Shown piece by piece: positions 1-8,395 of a DNA stretch of 64,000 nucleotides. Position 1 is the first letter of the stretch. Every line of letters begins with the position of its first letter. The stretch covers positions 220,117 to 284,116 of the forward strand of contig JACKBS010000013.1 of the NCBI GenBank assembly GCA_020634435.1. The letters run 5' to 3'. This DNA comes from Ardenticatenaceae bacterium (GTDB taxonomy: Bacteria; Chloroflexota; Anaerolineae; Promineifilales; Promineifilaceae). A model generated the notes under the pieces. That model made no database searches. It was not told the DNA's origin and was given only the letters and a program-made list of their open reading frames with translations. A program made the position numbers and the translations under genes.

Positions 1-297
1 GGTCACCGCCCACTGCTGCCCTTCGTCCATCGAACCGGCCACTTTGGGTGGCAGGCGGAAACGCTTCCAATCAAAATGAAAATCCCGCACCCAGCCGCCG
101 ATTTTGCTGTACGTTTTATCCGGCGCTTTGGGATCGGGATCATAATAATCGGCAATGGACCAGCGGTTGGCTGGCGTTTCGGTGATGCTGTACCGTTTGT
201 TGAGCACATTTTGCCAGAAAACGGCCGCACTCGGCGCGTCTGGCAGTAAAGCCCCCACCGCCACGATGGCAATTGCCCGGTCTGCTGTGTTTTCCAT
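1..297 (-). CDS. Beta-ketoacyl synthase N-terminus, PUFA/polyketide synthase-like (partial)
   Basis: This is the first 99 codons of a minus-strand gene that runs off the left edge, starting at ATG 297. The reading begins MENTADRAIAIVAVGALLPD and continues through an FW.N segment, a YYDPDPKAPDKTYSKIGGWV stretch and an MDEGQQWAVT segment. This is the typical N-terminus of a ketosynthase domain in PfaA-type polyunsaturated fatty acid synthases and related type I polyketide synthases. The active-site Cys lies beyond the window. The gene is 64 bases downstream of the acyl-CoA dehydrogenase on the same strand, which suggests a lipid-related operon. Whether the full protein is a PUFA synthase or another iterative PKS cannot be decided here. 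Confidence 0.75.
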   Translation of the reverse strand, partial: MENTADRAIAIVAVGALLPDAPSAAVFWQNVLNKRYSITETPANRWSIADYYDPDPKAPDKTYSKIGGWVRDFHFDWKRFRLPPKVAGSMDEGQQWAVT

Positions 298-307
298 CTC
301 TTTTCTC

Positions 308-371
308 CGTTATCGGTGAACGGTAATCGGTTATCAGTAAAAACTGATTACCGATTACGGATTACCGACCA
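308..371. repeat. Inverted iterated repeat (ggtaatcg family)
   Basis: Direct and inverted copies of short words such as ggtaatcgg, cagtaaaaactg and cgattaccg make a long imperfect hairpin. It fills the 64-base gap between the acyl-CoA dehydrogenase and the ketosynthase gene. The dehydrogenase stop codon (362-364) lies inside it. Related elements occur near 40080, 40750, 45740, 49385 and 51865. Confidence 0.75.
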
Positions 372-2020
372 CCGAATACCTTGTTCAACTGTTCCGCTGC
401 AAAATCCATGTCTGCTACCTGCCCCGCCTGGGCCTGGTAGATACCCGGCAGATTTAGCGTGGCGGCCAGGTCTGGATTGCTTTGCCCGGCACCGATGGCC
501 CAGCGCAGGCCGTCGGCGGCCACTTTGAGGGCGGCGTCCCGGCCGAAGATGCGGCTGAGTGCTTGCCGGGTGGGGATGTCTAGTGGGATCGCTTCGGTTG
601 GTTTGGCGGTGACCCGTTCGGCGAAAACGGCCGTTCCCTCCGCCAATGCCACCAATTCGCCCAACCGGAACAGCACATGCTGGTTCCGCGTCAGTCGGTC
701 TACCCGGCACTGCTCAAAAATGACGGCCAGGGCTTGCAGCGCCATCGCCGCAAAATTGGCCCCGTTGTCTGGATTTTCGCGATGAATGGCGCTTAGCCGG
801 TTGGCCCACTCCTTGTAATAATCGCCGCGCGACTTTAGATGCAGCTGCCAACGGTCGCGGGCCATCGTCCACTCCATAATTTCCGACGTGCCCTCGTAAA
901 TGGTGGTGATGCGCAGGTCACGCTTGATTTTTTCCACCATATACTCTTTGGTGTAGCCGTAGCCGCCCATCGCCTGGATGGCGTCATCGGCGGCTTTGTT
1001 GCCGCCCACGGTGGCCAGATATTTGGCGACGGCCCCTTCGGTTTGCAGCCCTTCTTCGCCGCTGTCCAGCCGCTCGGCCACCCACTCAATGTAGGTGCGG
1101 GACGCTTCCAAAAAGGCGGCGTTGGGCACGATCAGTTTGTGGGTGTAGCCTTGCTTCTGGCTCAACGGCGCGCCGCCCTGAATACGTTCTTGCGAGTAGC
1201 GAATGGCGCGGCGCAGCGCTTCCCAGCCGCCGCCCAGACCAAACGCACCGACCATCAGGCGGGTGTAGCCAAAGACCGCTTGCGCCTGGGCCAGCCCTTT
1301 GCCTTCTTCCAGCCCCACCAGCCGGTCGGCGGGTACGTACACATTGTCGAGGAAAAGAGCGGCCGTATTGCTGGCGCGAATACCGTGTTTGTCTTCCGGT
1401 TTGCCTTTGCTGAACCCTTCGGCGTCGGCATCGACGATGAACCAGGAGGGGCCGCCGGGGGCCAGGGCGAGGATGGTGTACAAATCGGCCACGCCGCCAT
1501 TGCTAATCCACTGCTTGCGCCCGGTGATGTGGTAGCCAACCACCTGGCCGTCTTCTTCAACGGGGACGGCCTTGGTGGTCATGGCGGCCAGATCGCTGCC
1601 CGCCTGGGGTTCGGTGGCCCCGTAGGCCATCAGCAGCGCTTCTTCGGCGATACGACCGTACCAATATTGCTTCTGCTCTTCCGTGGCCCCCACGCTAATC
1701 GGATCCGAGCCGAGGAAGGTGGCTAGTACCCCGGTAGCAATGCCTAAATCGATGGAAGCCATCAGCTCGGAGACGCAGTAAATGTCGTACGCGCCGCCGC
1801 CCAGTCCGTCATACTCTTCAGGGATAAAGAGCAGGTGCAGGCCGATGGACATCGGGTCGTACAGCTCTTTGAGTATGTCGTGGGGAAATGTGTCGTTGTG
1901 GTCGAGGTTGAGTAAAAATTCGGGGGTTAACTTGCGGTCAGCATACTTTTTGAGGGTGTCTAAAATCATGTCGCGGGTTTCTTTGTCAAGACCCACGGCG
2001 GTGACAGGTGCATCAATCAT
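362..2020 (-). CDS. Acyl-CoA dehydrogenase family protein
   Basis: The 552-residue product is an FAD-dependent acyl-CoA dehydrogenase, expected to oxidise an acyl-CoA at the alpha-beta bond and pass electrons to ETF. Recognisable segments are YGATEPQAGSDLAAM (substrate/FAD loop), GRKQWISNGG, a QAMGGYGYTKEYMVEKIKRD segment and the IYEGTSEIMEW signature near residue 385 with the catalytic Glu. The C-terminus is about 150 residues longer than short-chain enzymes, like long-chain or PfaE-region dehydrogenases. I chose ATG 2020 because a GGAGG lies six bases upstream; an ATG two codons earlier directly abuts the GGAGG. It is followed by the ketosynthase gene on the same strand. The substrate is unknown. 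Confidence 0.9.
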   Translation of the reverse strand: MIDAPVTAVGLDKETRDMILDTLKKYADRKLTPEFLLNLDHNDTFPHDILKELYDPMSIGLHLLFIPEEYDGLGGGAYDIYCVSELMASIDLGIATGVLATFLGSDPISVGATEEQKQYWYGRIAEEALLMAYGATEPQAGSDLAAMTTKAVPVEEDGQVVGYHITGRKQWISNGGVADLYTILALAPGGPSWFIVDADAEGFSKGKPEDKHGIRASNTAALFLDNVYVPADRLVGLEEGKGLAQAQAVFGYTRLMVGAFGLGGGWEALRRAIRYSQERIQGGAPLSQKQGYTHKLIVPNAAFLEASRTYIEWVAERLDSGEEGLQTEGAVAKYLATVGGNKAADDAIQAMGGYGYTKEYMVEKIKRDLRITTIYEGTSEIMEWTMARDRWQLHLKSRGDYYKEWANRLSAIHRENPDNGANFAAMALQALAVIFEQCRVDRLTRNQHVLFRLGELVALAEGTAVFAERVTAKPTEAIPLDIPTRQALSRIFGRDAALKVAADGLRWAIGAGQSNPDLAATLNLPGIYQAQAGQVADMDFAAEQLNKVFGGR

Positions 2021-2287
2021 TTTCATCCTCCGGAAGCAAGAAATAAAAAAAGCACAGCCAACTAGAAACAAGGCAAATGCAGTTTGCTTTGCTCCCCAGA
2101 ATTGGCAATGTGCTTTTGTCGAACAAGTGCATCTATGGCGGTTTGCTAATTGCGCATTATTTCACAAGATCTAGTTAGCATTGTAATTTCTTATGAGAGG
2201 CATATTGAGTGACAACTGTCATACGATCAGGATAAAAAAAGCATAATGCATTGTGTCATAAGAAAAACTTTTGGAGGGGGAGGCTGG

Positions 2288-2322
2288 GGTAATCAAGTAA
2301 TTGGTAATTGGGTAATTGACGT
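2288..2322. repeat. Iterated ggtaattgg repeat
   Basis: Iterated words (caagtaattggtaattgggtaattg-like) lie in the divergent region between the acyl-CoA dehydrogenase and the small membrane protein. The same words recur in inverted form at 4108-4142, 5697-5757 and 50580-50637. Function is unknown. Confidence 0.6.
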
Positions 2323-2441
2323 TTGTTGTGGAGTGGTGTGGGGGTGGGAAACGGCCGTTTGCCACCCAACTTATGCTAAAATGCAAAAATCCAGCAGGAC
2401 AAAGTAGGCGGCGTGGCCGCGCCAGAATAAGGGAAAAAACA

Positions 2442-2885
2442 ATGAGCGAGGTCCATCGAAGGGATGTTAAGAAGGGACTCTTTATCATCTTCATCTTCTT
2501 CATTATTTTTGTCTATCAAATGGTGAACATCATAAACTATTTTTCTGAGCAAGTGGCTGAAGCCCGTGAAGTAAGAAGCCTGGAGTCACTTGAGCTTTTG
2601 TGGCACTCTCAGCAACGGGTTGAAGGTCATTCAAATGGCTATTGTGGTGAAATTAATCGTCAAACGTATTTTCTGCAGATTGACGCCGCCAATAACCAGC
2701 TCATTTTACCTGTTTGGGGAAGCAGATTTTCTTTGATTTCGCGACTGTATTTAACTGCTTTTGATTTAGAAACGGGTGAGACCAATTGGAAAACAGTTAT
2801 AGAGATGGATGGCCCAAGTGAATTTAGAGGTAATTCAAACGGCATTCACATCAATCGATTCGGCAAAATGCCGTTAGCTCGATAG
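2442..2885 (+). CDS. Small membrane-anchored protein, possibly truncated
   Basis: The start at ATG 2442 is preceded by a GGGAAAAAAC stretch with only a weak ribosome site. The 147-residue product has a charged N-terminus (MSEVHRRDVKKG), one strongly hydrophobic segment at about residues 13-32 and then a soluble region. That region includes YLTAFDLETGETNWKT, which resembles a single PQQ-type beta-propeller blade. One blade alone cannot form a propeller. The frame +2 reading continues open from about 2870 to 3123, so a frameshifted or decayed gene is possible. I do not recognise the family. The next 1.2 kb shows no intact gene. Confidence 0.5.
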   Translation: MSEVHRRDVKKGLFIIFIFFIIFVYQMVNIINYFSEQVAEAREVRSLESLELLWHSQQRVEGHSNGYCGEINRQTYFLQIDAANNQLILPVWGSRFSLISRLYLTAFDLETGETNWKTVIEMDGPSEFRGNSNGIHINRFGKMPLAR

Positions 2886-4131
2886 AAAGTGTATCGTCTT
2901 CACGTATCAGTCTCTCCATCCCATCATTCGCTGAAACACGGTCAGAGATTGCTTCGGGGCAGCCGATACGCGCGTTCGGTCAATTCAGACTGTTTAGCCG
3001 AGTGCACAGGATGAAATTTATACCTGGCAAATTGAATCTTTCTGGCGGTTGGCTTAATGGGAGCAGCGGCACCGATGTGTGGCCGAAGTACTCAATCCAG
3101 GACAATGATTTCTGTTCCGCCTGAAACAACGCTGATTGAGACCATGCTGGAGTATGCTGATTTATTGCGCTGGAATGTTCAATCGAACCCAGGACCCGTC
3201 GCCGTCAACAAACGCCGGGGGATACACCACCTGTTGTGGCGGTAGGTCGTAGACGTTTGTGTTAGATACAAGGCGAGACCTGGTTGTAATTGCTCTTGGG
3301 TTAAATCACGTCAGGCTAATCACGGATTCGCCATGCCCTGTGTCAATGGAGAGGTGCTGATGGATGCGACGTGCGGATGCTGAAAGTGGGCGTGAGATTC
3401 TAACTTCAGCTCACGCTGGTACCAGCGTAAACCTCTGAGACGTGCGCTATATACCCAATGTCTTACTGGCAATGGGAACGCATTATACCGACTTCAAACT
3501 AGCCTGTGCTACCACTGCAACATCTAATCTGCACAGCCAGAGGTGCCTGGTAACGCCCAGTTGGCACACCAGATGCTGTATTAACTGCTTATTTAAATTA
3601 GCCTTTGTGTAGATTTTTGTTAAGGGAATTTAGGAGTTTAAATCCAAACCTGAAAAGCATTTTTTGTGACGCAGGTGAAACGTTCCTTAGCTAAATGCAA
3701 ACAGAGACACAGCCCGGCAATGAGTGCCCAGCAGAGTGTAGTTTGAAGATGACGCGACAGCGAGGAACAAAATGAACTCAAATCGCAATTATGATTGGGA
3801 TCTCGGCACATCTAGATTCTGTCGTCTTAAAAGAGCAATCGGTGGGTAGTTGAATGCTTGGTTTAATGTAGCTACCTTTATACCTTTACGTGGCCGGTTA
3901 TAAAACGGTACTCATCCCGCAAACGTATCAGTAAAAGTTGTTAGAGTGCTGCAAAAATTGCGGGAGATTGAAAGATCCTTGATATCTTTGTGTCTTTAAC
4001 ATGTGTTGTAGTATTTGTGCAGGCGCTACACCCTGACAAAGCTTTTTGTTTCTTTATGGACATGAGACAACTTTAGAACCGGCCGTTTCACCACAAAATT
4101 TTGAAGGTAATTACTTCAATTACCCAATTAC
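2886..4131. other. 1.2-kb region without recognisable genes
   Basis: No open frame here has convincing coding character. Stops are frequent in all frames, the base composition is more AT-rich than the neighbours, and the ACGGCCGT word is absent until a half-site near 4080. Frame +2 is open from 2870 to 3123 and may be the tail of the preceding gene after a frameshift. No tRNA or rRNA is seen. It may be a decayed gene or a foreign remnant. Confidence 0.5.
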
Positions 4132-4142
4132 TCAATTACCTT
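4108..4142. repeat. Inverted ggtaatt/aattacc repeat at the malQ 3' end
   Basis: The sequence reads gaaggtaattacttcaattacccaatt and onward, with inverted words able to pair. The final codons of malQ (Gly-Asn-stop) lie inside it. It probably ends or protects the malQ transcript. Confidence 0.6.
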
Positions 4143-5652
4143 CTTCACTTAGCGGCACACGGCCGTATAATTCTGTCATCTCCCCCAACCGCTGAGCAAT
4201 ATCTTGGGTAAGCATGTGCGGCAGGTAGCGCCAGCGCCAGTAGCCGCCGACCTTGCCGGGGAAGTTCATCCGCGCTTCGTTGCCCAGTCCCATGAGGTCT
4301 TGCAGGGTGGCAACGGCCGTATTCGACACCGACGCATACGCCAATCTAGTCATGTCCCAGGAGATGTGCTGCCCGCTAATTTGCATGTAGCGGCGGATGT
4401 GGTCTCGCTCCGCCTCCGTGGCGTTGCGGTACCAGCCCAGCACCGTCTCGTTGTCGTGCGTGCCCGTGTAGACAACAGAGTTTTTGTCGAAGGTGTGGGG
4501 CAGGAAGTTGCTGTTGCGCTCGCCGCCAAAGGCAAACTGCAAAATCTTCATGCCGGGGAAGTCGAAGGCGTCGCGCAGGGCGGTGACTTCCGGGGTGATG
4601 ACGCCCAAGTCTTCGGCGATGAGAGGCAGCTCACCCAGCTGATCCCGCATCGCCTGGAAGAACGCCTGCCCTGGCCCTTTGACCCACTGACCTACAACGG
4701 CCGTTGGCTCATCCGCCGGAATCTCCCAATACGCATCAAAGCCGCGAAAATGGTCAATACGCACGATGTCCGCCTGGGTGAAACACATTTGCAGACGCGC
4801 CGCCCACCAAACGTAGCCGTTGTCGGCCATTTTATCCCAGCGGTAGAGCGGATTACCCCAGCGCTGGCCCGTCTCGCTAAAGTAGTCCGGCGGCACCCCG
4901 GCAATGACGGTTGATCCGCCGGTTTCATCCAGGTAAAACAGGTCGGGATTGGCCCACACATCGGCGCTGTCGAACGCCACAAAGATGGGAATGTCGCCAA
5001 TGATCTGGATGCCGCGGTCGTTGGCGTATGCCTTCAAGCTGAGCCACTGTTGGAAGAAGAGGAACTGCAAAAATTTGTGCCGGTCCACTTCATTGGCTAA
5101 CTTTGCTCCCCAGCTAGCCATCGCTTCAGGTTCGCGCAGAGCAATCTCGTGCGGCCAGGTATTCCAAACGCCACCTTCGTGGTCCACGTGATGGTTTTTG
5201 AGGGCCATGAATAGGGCAAAATCGTCCAGCCAACTGCTTTGCTCGGCGCAGAACTGTTGGTAAGCAGCTTTCTGTTCGTCAGAGCCGTGGGTCAGAAAAT
5301 GTTCATGGGCTTGCTGCAAGAGCGCAGTTTTGTACTCGATGACCGGGCCAAAATCGACGGCGTGTTGGGGGAAGGTGGGGACGTTGCGTACGGCCGTTTC
5401 CGGCAAATATCCATCGCGCACTAATCGGTCCGGGCTAATCAGCAGTGGATTCCCGGCAAAAGCCGAAAATGCCTGGTAGGGTGAGTCGCCATACCCAGTT
5501 GGACCTAGCGGCAAAATTTGCCACAGCGACTGCTTGCTGGCGACCAGAAAATCGACAAACTGGTAGGCGGCATTGCCAAAGTCGCCAATGCCATAGCGGC
5601 CAGGGAAACTTGTTGGATGGAGAAGGATACCTGCGGCACGTTCAAAGCGCAT
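4132..5652 (-). CDS. malQ: 4-alpha-glucanotransferase (amylomaltase, GH77)
   Basis: The 506-residue protein moves glucan segments between malto-oligosaccharides and acts in glycogen or maltodextrin metabolism in the cytosol. It has the normal family length. The N-terminus RAAGILLHPTSFPGRYGIGD is typical. The catalytic segments are present: RIDHFRGFDAYWEIP with the nucleophile Asp, LIAEDLG with the acid/base Glu, and GTHDNE with the third acidic residue. ATG 5652 is preceded by an AAAAGG. The gene lies 98 bases downstream of glgA on the same strand, so glycogen synthesis and remodelling are probably co-expressed. The C-terminal codons lie within a repeat element. Confidence 0.95.
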   Translation of the reverse strand: MRFERAAGILLHPTSFPGRYGIGDFGNAAYQFVDFLVASKQSLWQILPLGPTGYGDSPYQAFSAFAGNPLLISPDRLVRDGYLPETAVRNVPTFPQHAVDFGPVIEYKTALLQQAHEHFLTHGSDEQKAAYQQFCAEQSSWLDDFALFMALKNHHVDHEGGVWNTWPHEIALREPEAMASWGAKLANEVDRHKFLQFLFFQQWLSLKAYANDRGIQIIGDIPIFVAFDSADVWANPDLFYLDETGGSTVIAGVPPDYFSETGQRWGNPLYRWDKMADNGYVWWAARLQMCFTQADIVRIDHFRGFDAYWEIPADEPTAVVGQWVKGPGQAFFQAMRDQLGELPLIAEDLGVITPEVTALRDAFDFPGMKILQFAFGGERNSNFLPHTFDKNSVVYTGTHDNETVLGWYRNATEAERDHIRRYMQISGQHISWDMTRLAYASVSNTAVATLQDLMGLGNEARMNFPGKVGGYWRWRYLPHMLTQDIAQRLGEMTELYGRVPLSEEGN

Positions 5653-5696
5653 AGTGAGAACCTTTTGTAAAGAAATTTCAGATTTTTGGGGATCGT

Positions 5697-5757
5697 TATT
5701 CGGTAATTAGGTAATTGAGTAATTTGTCGTTCAATTACTTAATTACTCAATTACCCA
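5697..5757. repeat. Inverted aattgagtaatt repeat between glgA and malQ
   Basis: Words gtaattaggtaattgagtaatt and their inverse pair around a short centre, forming an imperfect hairpin of about 25 bp. It spans the glgA stop codon and may be an intra-operon terminator or stabiliser. Confidence 0.65.
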
Positions 5758-7196
5758 TTCAACGTTCGGGCCATGGCCCACTCATAAAGCTGTTCATATC
5801 CGCTGGCAGAACGCTGCCAGGAATAGTCGGCCTGCATCCCGTTTTGCTGGATGCTGTGCCAGCGCGGTTTGTCTACGTTGTAAACGTAAATGGCGCGCTG
5901 GAGTGCATGCCAGAAAGCGTCGGCGTTGTACTCGTCGAAGCGGAAGCCCGTTTCGCCGTCCTGTACAGTATCGACCAGGCCGCCCGTGGAGCGTACCACC
6001 GGCACGCTGCCGTAGCGCATGGCAATGAGCTGGCCCAGCCCACACGGCTCAAAGAGCGAGGGCATGATAAACATATCGCTGCCAGCGTAGATGAGCGGGG
6101 CAAAGTTGGCGTCGTAGCTCAGGTAGGCGGTCATTTTGTCAGGGTGGTACGAGGCCAGCCGGGCAAACATTTCTTCATATGCCGGATCGCCGGTGCCCAG
6201 CACAATAAACTGGGCATCGCCAGACAGCCCGTTCATGAGCAGGTGAATCACATGCCCGGTAATGTCTAGCCCTTTTTGCCAATCTAAACGAGAAACCATG
6301 GCCACCAGGGGAATGTTGTCTCTCTGGGGCAGATTGGCGCGGGATTGCAGCGCGCGGCGGTTGTGAATACGGTTTTCTAAATGGTCGGCAGTGTAGGCAG
6401 AGGCTAAACGGCCGTCTGCCGCCGGGTCCCATTCTTCATAATCCAGCCCATTCAAAATGCCATGTACATCATACTGGCGATGGCGCAGCAGACCATCCAA
6501 CCCCGCGCCACCGGCGGGGGTCATGATCTCTTGGGCATAAGTTGGGCTGACGGTGTTGACCATCGTGGCGTGGTAAATGCCCCGCGCCATGAAATTGACC
6601 TCGTTGTACCCTTCTTCGGCCAGCGAATGGGTTTGAATGCCCATGTAATCAAAAATATGCCAGCTGGTTTTGCCCTGGTGCGCCAGGTTATGGATGGTAA
6701 ACACAGAGGCGATGCCGCGAAACTCTTCGTAAGCTTGCCCCGCAGTAGAGAGCCAGGTGAGGGCTGGGGCCGTGTGCCAGTCGTGCGCGTGCACAATGTC
6801 TGGCTTCCATTCCAAAGCGCGGGTCAGTTCCAGCGCTGCCCGGCAAAAAAAGGCAAAGCGGTAGGCGTCGTCGCCGTAGCCGTACAGGCTGGGCCGGTTA
6901 AAGAGATTGCCCTCGGCCACAAAATAGATGGGCACTTCGCTGTTAGGCAGCTTGCCCTGAAACATCCCCGCGATGAGCATCCCCGCGCCAGTCGGCACGT
7001 TTAAGATGCCGGGCATGGGCGTCACGCCAGGGTAGCCTGCTTCAATTTTTGGGTAAGCAGGCATGACCACGCGCACATCGTGGCCCATTTCGTGTAATGC
7101 TTTGGGCAAAGAGCCGCCCACGTCGCCCAATCCGCCCGTTTTGGCATAGGGGGCCACTTCGGCGCTCAAGAACAGAATCTTTAACTTCTCGGACAT
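5751..7196 (-). CDS. glgA: Glycogen synthase (GT5)
   Basis: The 481-residue GT5 glycosyltransferase adds ADP- or UDP-glucose units to glycogen. It begins MSEKLKILFLSAEVAPYAKT and carries the KTGGL nucleotide-binding motif at about residues 19-23. HAHDWHTA, VSRLDWQKG and the C-terminal catalytic segment PSLFEPCGLGQL are present. Length matches bacterial GlgA. ATG 7196 has an AAGG upstream; a TTG one codon earlier is less likely. It is followed by malQ. A GH13 enzyme at 26.1 kb may act on the same polymer. Confidence 0.95.
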   Translation of the reverse strand: MSEKLKILFLSAEVAPYAKTGGLGDVGGSLPKALHEMGHDVRVVMPAYPKIEAGYPGVTPMPGILNVPTGAGMLIAGMFQGKLPNSEVPIYFVAEGNLFNRPSLYGYGDDAYRFAFFCRAALELTRALEWKPDIVHAHDWHTAPALTWLSTAGQAYEEFRGIASVFTIHNLAHQGKTSWHIFDYMGIQTHSLAEEGYNEVNFMARGIYHATMVNTVSPTYAQEIMTPAGGAGLDGLLRHRQYDVHGILNGLDYEEWDPAADGRLASAYTADHLENRIHNRRALQSRANLPQRDNIPLVAMVSRLDWQKGLDITGHVIHLLMNGLSGDAQFIVLGTGDPAYEEMFARLASYHPDKMTAYLSYDANFAPLIYAGSDMFIMPSLFEPCGLGQLIAMRYGSVPVVRSTGGLVDTVQDGETGFRFDEYNADAFWHALQRAIYVYNVDKPRWHSIQQNGMQADYSWQRSASGYEQLYEWAMARTLNG

Positions 7197-7279
7197 CAAC
7201 AGGCCTTACCTTAGTTTTTGCTGAACTTTGAACTGCTATTTTCCCTGTTTTTGCACATTCTTCAACTGGTTTGCTGATT

Positions 7280-7307
7280 TTGGTCTGGTCTGACAGTGAT
7301 GTACAAT
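7280..7307 (+). promoter_or_regulatory. Possible promoter of the LysM/lamin-tail gene
   Basis: TTGGTC (7280-7285) and TACAAT (7302-7307) are separated by 16 bases, 24 bases before the chosen start. The spacing is slightly short. Confidence 0.35.
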
Positions 7308-7330
7308 ATCAACAATATGAGGAGTGTTGC

Positions 7331-8092
7331 ATGTCCGCTCGAAAGATGATTCCCTTTTTGCTGCTAAATATTGTGGTTTCTGCGGTTGTGGTGCTGGCCA
7401 TTTTGTATTTGTGGGACAACCGTGAAGGTGGGTCGGAAACGGCCGCTTCCATCCCTACCACCATCACCCCGGCCTTCTTGCAAAATACGGCCGTTCCCCA
7501 ACTAGACATTGCCCCCACCAACACGCCCGAACCAGACGACGGGCCACTTATCCACACGGTGCAGGCAGGGGATACGCTGGGCAACATCAGCCAGCTGTAT
7601 GATGTGCCAGTTGAAGCCATTGTGGCCGAAAATGGCCTGCCCAATGAAAATATTATTTCGGTGGGGCAGCAGCTCATCATTCCGATTGGGGGCACCTCAA
7701 CACCGGAGCCAGTGGCAACGGCCGTTCCTGAAGAAGCGGTCCTGCCTACGCCCATCGCTACCCAGCCGGTTGGTGTGGGGGAAGCGGTGGTGGAAATTAC
7801 GGCCGTCATCGGCCCTGGCCAGCTCAGTGATGAAGCCGTCTTGCTCACCAACACCGGCGAATCTCCCATCGCCTTGCAAAACTGGACCCTCCTCGATGCT
7901 GACGGCCACGAGTATCGTTTTGGCCAGGTCACGCTGTTTGCCGGTTCCGATTTGCGCATCAACACAACCAGCGGGATCAGCAGTCCTACCGCTCTTTTCT
8001 GGGCACTCAATGAAGCCGTTTGGACGTCGGGTGAAGCCGTAACCTTGCAAGACAGCACCGGCACAGTCCGGGCCACATTTACGGTACCCTAA
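7331..8092 (+). CDS. Membrane-anchored LysM and lamin-tail domain protein
   Basis: The 253-residue product starts at ATG 7331 behind a TGAGGAGTG ribosome site. Residues about 6-28 form a transmembrane or uncleaved signal segment (IPFLLLNIVVSAVVVLAILY). A Thr/Pro linker follows, then a LysM domain at about 78-122 (HTVQAGDTLGNISQLYDVP to GQQLIIP), a second linker, and a C-terminal lamin-tail-like beta domain from about residue 150 (VEITAVIGPGQLSDEAVLLT). LysM suggests binding to peptidoglycan or another GlcNAc polymer outside the cell. The next gene begins one base after this stop, so the two are probably co-translated. Confidence 0.85.
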   Translation: MSARKMIPFLLLNIVVSAVVVLAILYLWDNREGGSETAASIPTTITPAFLQNTAVPQLDIAPTNTPEPDDGPLIHTVQAGDTLGNISQLYDVPVEAIVAENGLPNENIISVGQQLIIPIGGTSTPEPVATAVPEEAVLPTPIATQPVGVGEAVVEITAVIGPGQLSDEAVLLTNTGESPIALQNWTLLDADGHEYRFGQVTLFAGSDLRINTTSGISSPTALFWALNEAVWTSGEAVTLQDSTGTVRATFTVP

Positions 8093-8093
8093 C

Positions 8094-8318
8094 ATGCGTG
8101 CATTAATTGATCGCAAGGGCGAGCAGTTTGCCTTTCTCCAGGGCAGCACCCTCATGACCCTGGATGGTGAACCCACCGGCTACCTGCGCGGCAGCTTCAT
8201 TGAAGATTTGGCGGGCAACCGCATCTGGCGCGTGGTGGGCGATGGCGTTTATGCCATAGACGGCAGCGAAACGATTGGCTTTTTTGGTGCGGAGCGGGAC
8301 GAGCGGTTCGATTTGTAA
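8094..8318 (+). CDS. Small protein made of four 15-16-residue beta repeats
   Basis: The 74-residue protein can be cut into four similar units: ALIDRKGEQFAFLQG, STLMTLDGEPTGYLRG, SFIEDLAGNRIWRVVG and DGVYAIDGSETIGFFG. Each has a hydrophobic strand, an Asp/Gly turn and a second strand. This resembles the four-fold beta-flower small proteins found in diverse bacteria, whose role is unknown. There is no signal peptide. It lies one base after the LysM/lamin-tail gene and is almost certainly translationally coupled to it. The repeat structure is seen directly; the family assignment is moderate. Confidence 0.7.
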   Translation: MRALIDRKGEQFAFLQGSTLMTLDGEPTGYLRGSFIEDLAGNRIWRVVGDGVYAIDGSETIGFFGAERDERFDL

Positions 8319-8395
8319 CCAGGCGTGATGCGCACCGGGTGGTCATCGCGCATCCTTTCATCTGTTAATTGACCCAAAAATAAGCGAGGTAAATT

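Noticed and set aside
839..1726. Long + strand open frame of 295 codons
   Set aside because: It is antisense to the acyl-CoA dehydrogenase gene, whose motifs are clear.
3057..3245. Short open frame of 62 codons
   Set aside because: No ribosome site, no similarity, and it lies in a region with scattered stops.
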